A DNA stretch of 64,000 nucleotides from Subtercola endophyticus (lineage in GTDB: Bacteria > Actinomycetota > Actinomycetes > Actinomycetales > Microbacteriaceae), in NCBI RefSeq assembly GCF_021044565.1, contig NZ_CP087997.1, positions 2,852,001 through 2,916,000 on the forward strand. Reading direction: 5' to 3'. Shown piece by piece: positions 61,828-64,000 of the stretch. Numbering within the stretch: the stretch's first letter is position 1; the number at the start of each line of letters is the position of its first letter. A model generated the notes under the pieces. It saw only the letters and a program-made list of their open reading frames with translations, ran no database searches and had not been told where the DNA came from. A program made the translations under genes and the position numbers.

Positions 61828-62607
61828 CTACTGAGTCGCCGAGGCGGCAGCGGACTGCGGCAGGGCGGTCTCGGGGCTCGCGGCAGCGGTCGCGGCGGGC
61901 GCGATCTCGGGCTTTGTACCCCGATGGAGGGCCACGATTCCGGCGGTGAGGTTGCGGTAGCCGACATGCGTGAAGCCCGTCTCGCGCAGCCAGCGCGAGA
62001 GGGTCTGCTGGTTCGGCCAGTCTTTGATCGACTCGGCGAGGTAGGTGTACGCGGCGGGGTTCGAACTCGCGACCTTGGCCAGGCCCGGCATCACGCGCTG
62101 CAGGTAGAGCGAGTAGCCGAGTCTGATCGGAGTGATCGGGGGCGTACTGAATTCGCAGATCACGATGCGCCCGCCGGGCTTGGTCACCCGGTAGAGCTCG
62201 GCGAGAGCCACACGCGGTTCGACGATGTTGCGCAGGCCGAACGAGATGGTCACGGCGTCGAACTCGTCGTCGTCGAAAGGCAGGTTCATGCCGTCGGCCA
62301 CCACGAACTCGACCCGGGGGTTACCGGCCTGCTGGCGCTTGCCCACCTCGATCATTCCGGGCGAGAAGTCGGCCGCGACGACCTGCGCGCCACTCTTGGC
62401 GAGCGAGGCGCTCGAGGTTCCGGTTCCGGCGGCGAGGTCGAGAATGCGTTCGCCCCACTCGGGTTCGACCGCCTTCGTCGTGGCGACACGCCACAGAAAC
62501 GCGTTTCCCACCGAGAGCACGTTGTTCGTACGGTCGTAATGGGTCGACACGTCGTCGAACATCGCAGAAACCTGCGCGGGCTGCTTGCTGAGGTCGGCCT
62601 TGGACAC
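61828..62607 (-). CDS. menG: Demethylmenaquinone methyltransferase
   Basis: This protein of about 259 residues (MenG/UbiE family) transfers a methyl group from SAM to demethylmenaquinone. GTG 62607 gives the common VSKADLSKQPAQVSAMFDDVSTHYD start; GTG 62613 would add two residues. The SAM site is ILDLAAGTGTSSASLAKSGAQVVAADFSPGM (about residues 56-86). The family signature IVEPRVALAELYRVTKPGGRIVICEFS follows near 130, and LTAGIVALHRGTKP is the usual family end, after which this protein has an extra Ala/Ser tail of about 25 residues. It lies 10 bases upstream of the polyprenyl synthase and is co-transcribed with it. Confidence 0.93.
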   Translation of the reverse strand: MSKADLSKQPAQVSAMFDDVSTHYDRTNNVLSVGNAFLWRVATTKAVEPEWGERILDLAAGTGTSSASLAKSGAQVVAADFSPGMIEVGKRQQAGNPRVEFVVADGMNLPFDDDEFDAVTISFGLRNIVEPRVALAELYRVTKPGGRIVICEFSTPPITPIRLGYSLYLQRVMPGLAKVASSNPAAYTYLAESIKDWPNQQTLSRWLRETGFTHVGYRNLTAGIVALHRGTKPEIAPAATAAASPETALPQSAAASATQ

Positions 62608-62729
62608 CCCCACAGTTTACGGGGCACCTCCGCCGCACTCGGCAAAGGCTCAGGATGCCCGCAGCGGGCTTGCGGCGGAGGCCCCCGCGTGCAAGCGCCG
62701 CCTTTCACCTCGCGGATTCGATCGAATTC

Positions 62730-62771
62730 GCGAAAAAGCCCCCAAAACTCGACGGGAAGGGGCTTTTTCGC
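62730..62771. terminator. Perfect bidirectional terminator-type hairpin in a divergent gap
   Basis: GCGAAAAAGCCCC and its exact complement GGGGCTTTTTCGC form a 13-bp stem with a 16-base loop, with five A or five T in the stem, so it would look like an intrinsic terminator on both strands. It lies between the divergent menG and alditol oxidase genes. The rest of this 307-base gap (62608-62914) holds four tandem repeats and no gene that I can see. Confidence 0.7.
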
Positions 62772-62842
62772 AAAGTGGATTGCGGATGTGGGGTGGGGGG
62801 CGGAGGCACGGGGCATCCGGATACGATGTAACGATTCAAATC

Positions 62843-62906
62843 GCGAGACACAGAGCGTGCGAGACACAAAGCATGCGAGACACAGAGCATACGAGACACA
62901 GAGCAG
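62843..62906 (+). repeat. Four 16-bp tandem repeats before the alditol oxidase gene
   Basis: The unit GCGAGACACAGAGCRT occurs four times end to end (62843, 62859, 62875, 62891) with one to three differences. The last copy ends eight bases before the ATG and includes the GAGCAGGGG that would act as ribosome site. Confidence 0.85.
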
Positions 62907-62914
62907 GGGTAACA

Positions 62915-64000
62915 ATGGCGTCGACGGTCGGGCCGAACTGGGCAGGCACCTACGAATTCGGGGCCGCGCGCCTGCACACACCCCGAAGCACGGCAGAGGT
63001 GCAAGAGATCGTCGCCGCCTCGCCGCGAGTGCGCTCGCTCGGCACCCGGCACTCGTTCAACGACATCGCCGACAGCACCGGCGACCTCGTCAGCCTCGTC
63101 GACCTGCCCCCCGAGGTCTCGATCGATGCGGATGCACGTACCGTCACGGTCGCCGCCGGAACACGTTACGGCGCTCTCGCCGTCGCCCTGCAGGCCGAGG
63201 GCTGGGCGCTGCACAACATGGGCTCGCTGCCGCACATCTCCGTCGCCGGAGCAGTCTCGACCGCCACCCACGGCTCCGGAAACCGCAACGGCAACCTCGC
63301 CACGGCCGTCGCGGGGCTCGAGTTCGTCGCGGGCAGGGGTGAGCTCGTGAGCGTGACCCGCGAACATCCGGCCTTCGCCGGCATGGTCGTCTCGCTCGGC
63401 GCCCTCGGCGTGATCACCCGCGTCACCCTGGACATTCAGCCCACCTTCGACGTGCGGCAAGACGTCTACATCGACCTGCCGTGGGATGCCCTGCTGGAGT
63501 CGTTCGAAGAGGTGACGGGCAGCGCCTACAGCGTGAGCGTCTTCACGAACTGGCTCGGCGACACGGCCGAGGGTCTGTGGCTGAAGACCCGGCTCGTCGA
63601 CGGAGAGCCCCGCTCGCTGCCCGGGACGCTCTTCGGCGCGACCGCGTCGGTGTCGAAGGCCACCTCGCCGGCCGACGAGGGCCGCGACAACACCACCGTG
63701 CAGGGCGGGGTTCCGGGTCCCTGGTCGGAGCGACTGCCGCACTTTCGGTTCGACGCGACGCCGAGCAACGGCGACGAGATTCAGAGCGAGTTCTTCATCG
63801 ACCGCGCGCACGCACCCGCGGCGCTCAGCGTGCTCCGTTCGATGGGATCACGCATCGCGCCGCACCTGCTCGTCACCGAGCTGCGCACGGTCGCCCAGGA
63901 TGAGCTGTGGCTGAGCATGGCGTACGGGCGGCCTTCGCTGGGCATCCACTTCACCTGGAAGAACGACCCGGCGGGCGTGTACGCGCTGCTGCCCGACATC
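62915..64000 (+). CDS. Alditol oxidase (AldO-like), 3' truncated by window
   Basis: These are the first 362 residues of an FAD-dependent sugar-alcohol oxidase of the VAO family, which oxidises polyols such as xylitol or sorbitol at C1 with O2 and makes H2O2. It starts at ATG 62915. The FAD-binding domain has RSLGTRHSFNDIAD, and its His46 aligns by memory with the covalent FAD histidine of Streptomyces AldO. It also has WALHNMGSLPHISVAGAVSTATHGSG (about residues 97-122) and SLGALGVITRVTLDIQP. The substrate domain has YSVSVFTNWL and GVPGPWSERLPHFRF, both AldO-like. About 60 residues are missing beyond the window. Tandem repeats directly precede the start. Confidence 0.88.
   Translation, partial: MASTVGPNWAGTYEFGAARLHTPRSTAEVQEIVAASPRVRSLGTRHSFNDIADSTGDLVSLVDLPPEVSIDADARTVTVAAGTRYGALAVALQAEGWALHNMGSLPHISVAGAVSTATHGSGNRNGNLATAVAGLEFVAGRGELVSVTREHPAFAGMVVSLGALGVITRVTLDIQPTFDVRQDVYIDLPWDALLESFEEVTGSAYSVSVFTNWLGDTAEGLWLKTRLVDGEPRSLPGTLFGATASVSKATSPADEGRDNTTVQGGVPGPWSERLPHFRFDATPSNGDEIQSEFFIDRAHAPAALSVLRSMGSRIAPHLLVTELRTVAQDELWLSMAYGRPSLGIHFTWKNDPAGVYALLPDI

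Noticed and set aside
62843..62906. Possible CRISPR array
   Set aside because: The four 16-bp units follow each other directly without spacers, and there are no cas genes.

Overview
This 64 kb window is chromosomal DNA from a high-GC actinobacterium, most likely a member of the Microbacteriaceae. Third codon positions are strongly G/C and GTG starts are common. The NusG homologue has a long acidic N-terminal extension. murB sits beside a pair of MaoC-type dehydratases, a polyprenyl synthase sits beside a MenG methyltransferase, and there are DUF2510 and DUF4190 proteins and tRNA genes without an encoded CCA end. No rRNA, CRISPR array, integrase or transposase was found.

Layout. 1-12.3 kb: a CUT2 (ribose-type) ABC importer followed by a translationally coupled run of luciferase-like (LLM) flavin monooxygenases with an alpha/beta hydrolase, a RutA-like pyrimidine-ring oxygenase and a GntR/UTRA regulator. 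This looks like an uptake-plus-oxidative-cleavage operon for an unidentified organic compound and is the most novel part of the window. 12.3-16 kb: a secreted beta-propeller, an MDR oxidoreductase, a GNAT acetyltransferase and a small protein. 16-20.4 kb: the rplA, rplK, nusG, secE, tRNA-Trp locus on the minus strand, split by a type IV AbiEi/AbiEii toxin-antitoxin pair. 20.6-24.6 kb: an AI-2E family transporter, a quinone oxidoreductase, a RutF-like flavin reductase and an aminotransferase. 24.6-27.8 kb: three tandem Fic-domain genes, the third frameshifted, with a duplicated hairpin leader. 27.9-31.7 kb: an ABC-2 exporter with a LuxR-type two-component system.

31.9-35.3 kb: murB with unusual low-complexity insertions, two MaoC proteins and a membrane-anchored protein. 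35.5-40.2 kb: a serine hydrolase, membrane proteins and a Kup potassium transporter. 40.3-42.4 kb: an ECF sigma/anti-sigma pair divergent from a Yx(FWY)xxD lipoprotein. 42.4-45.1 kb: an amino-acid permease pseudogene and a divergent SDR/MarR pair. 45.4-45.7 kb: tRNA-Met and tRNA-Thr. 45.8-51 kb: a GH13 glucosidase, an inositol-phosphatase family protein, small proteins and a monoacylglycerol-lipase-like hydrolase. 51-52 kb: a DUF3800 gene interrupted by a stop codon, next to tRNA-Tyr. 52-57 kb: a LacI regulator, a lytic transglycosylase, a PASTA protein, a YajQ protein and a FkbM methyltransferase. 57-59.2 kb: a YtrA/YtrB-like ABC operon. 59.3-62.6 kb: a ferredoxin reductase and menaquinone genes. 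The window ends inside an alditol oxidase gene preceded by four 16-bp tandem repeats.

How parts may work together: the importer would supply substrate to the LLM enzymes, which need reduced FMN. No flavin reductase lies in that operon; the RutF-like gene at 22.7 kb is the only candidate in the window. All functions are inferred from reading the sequence, without database searches.
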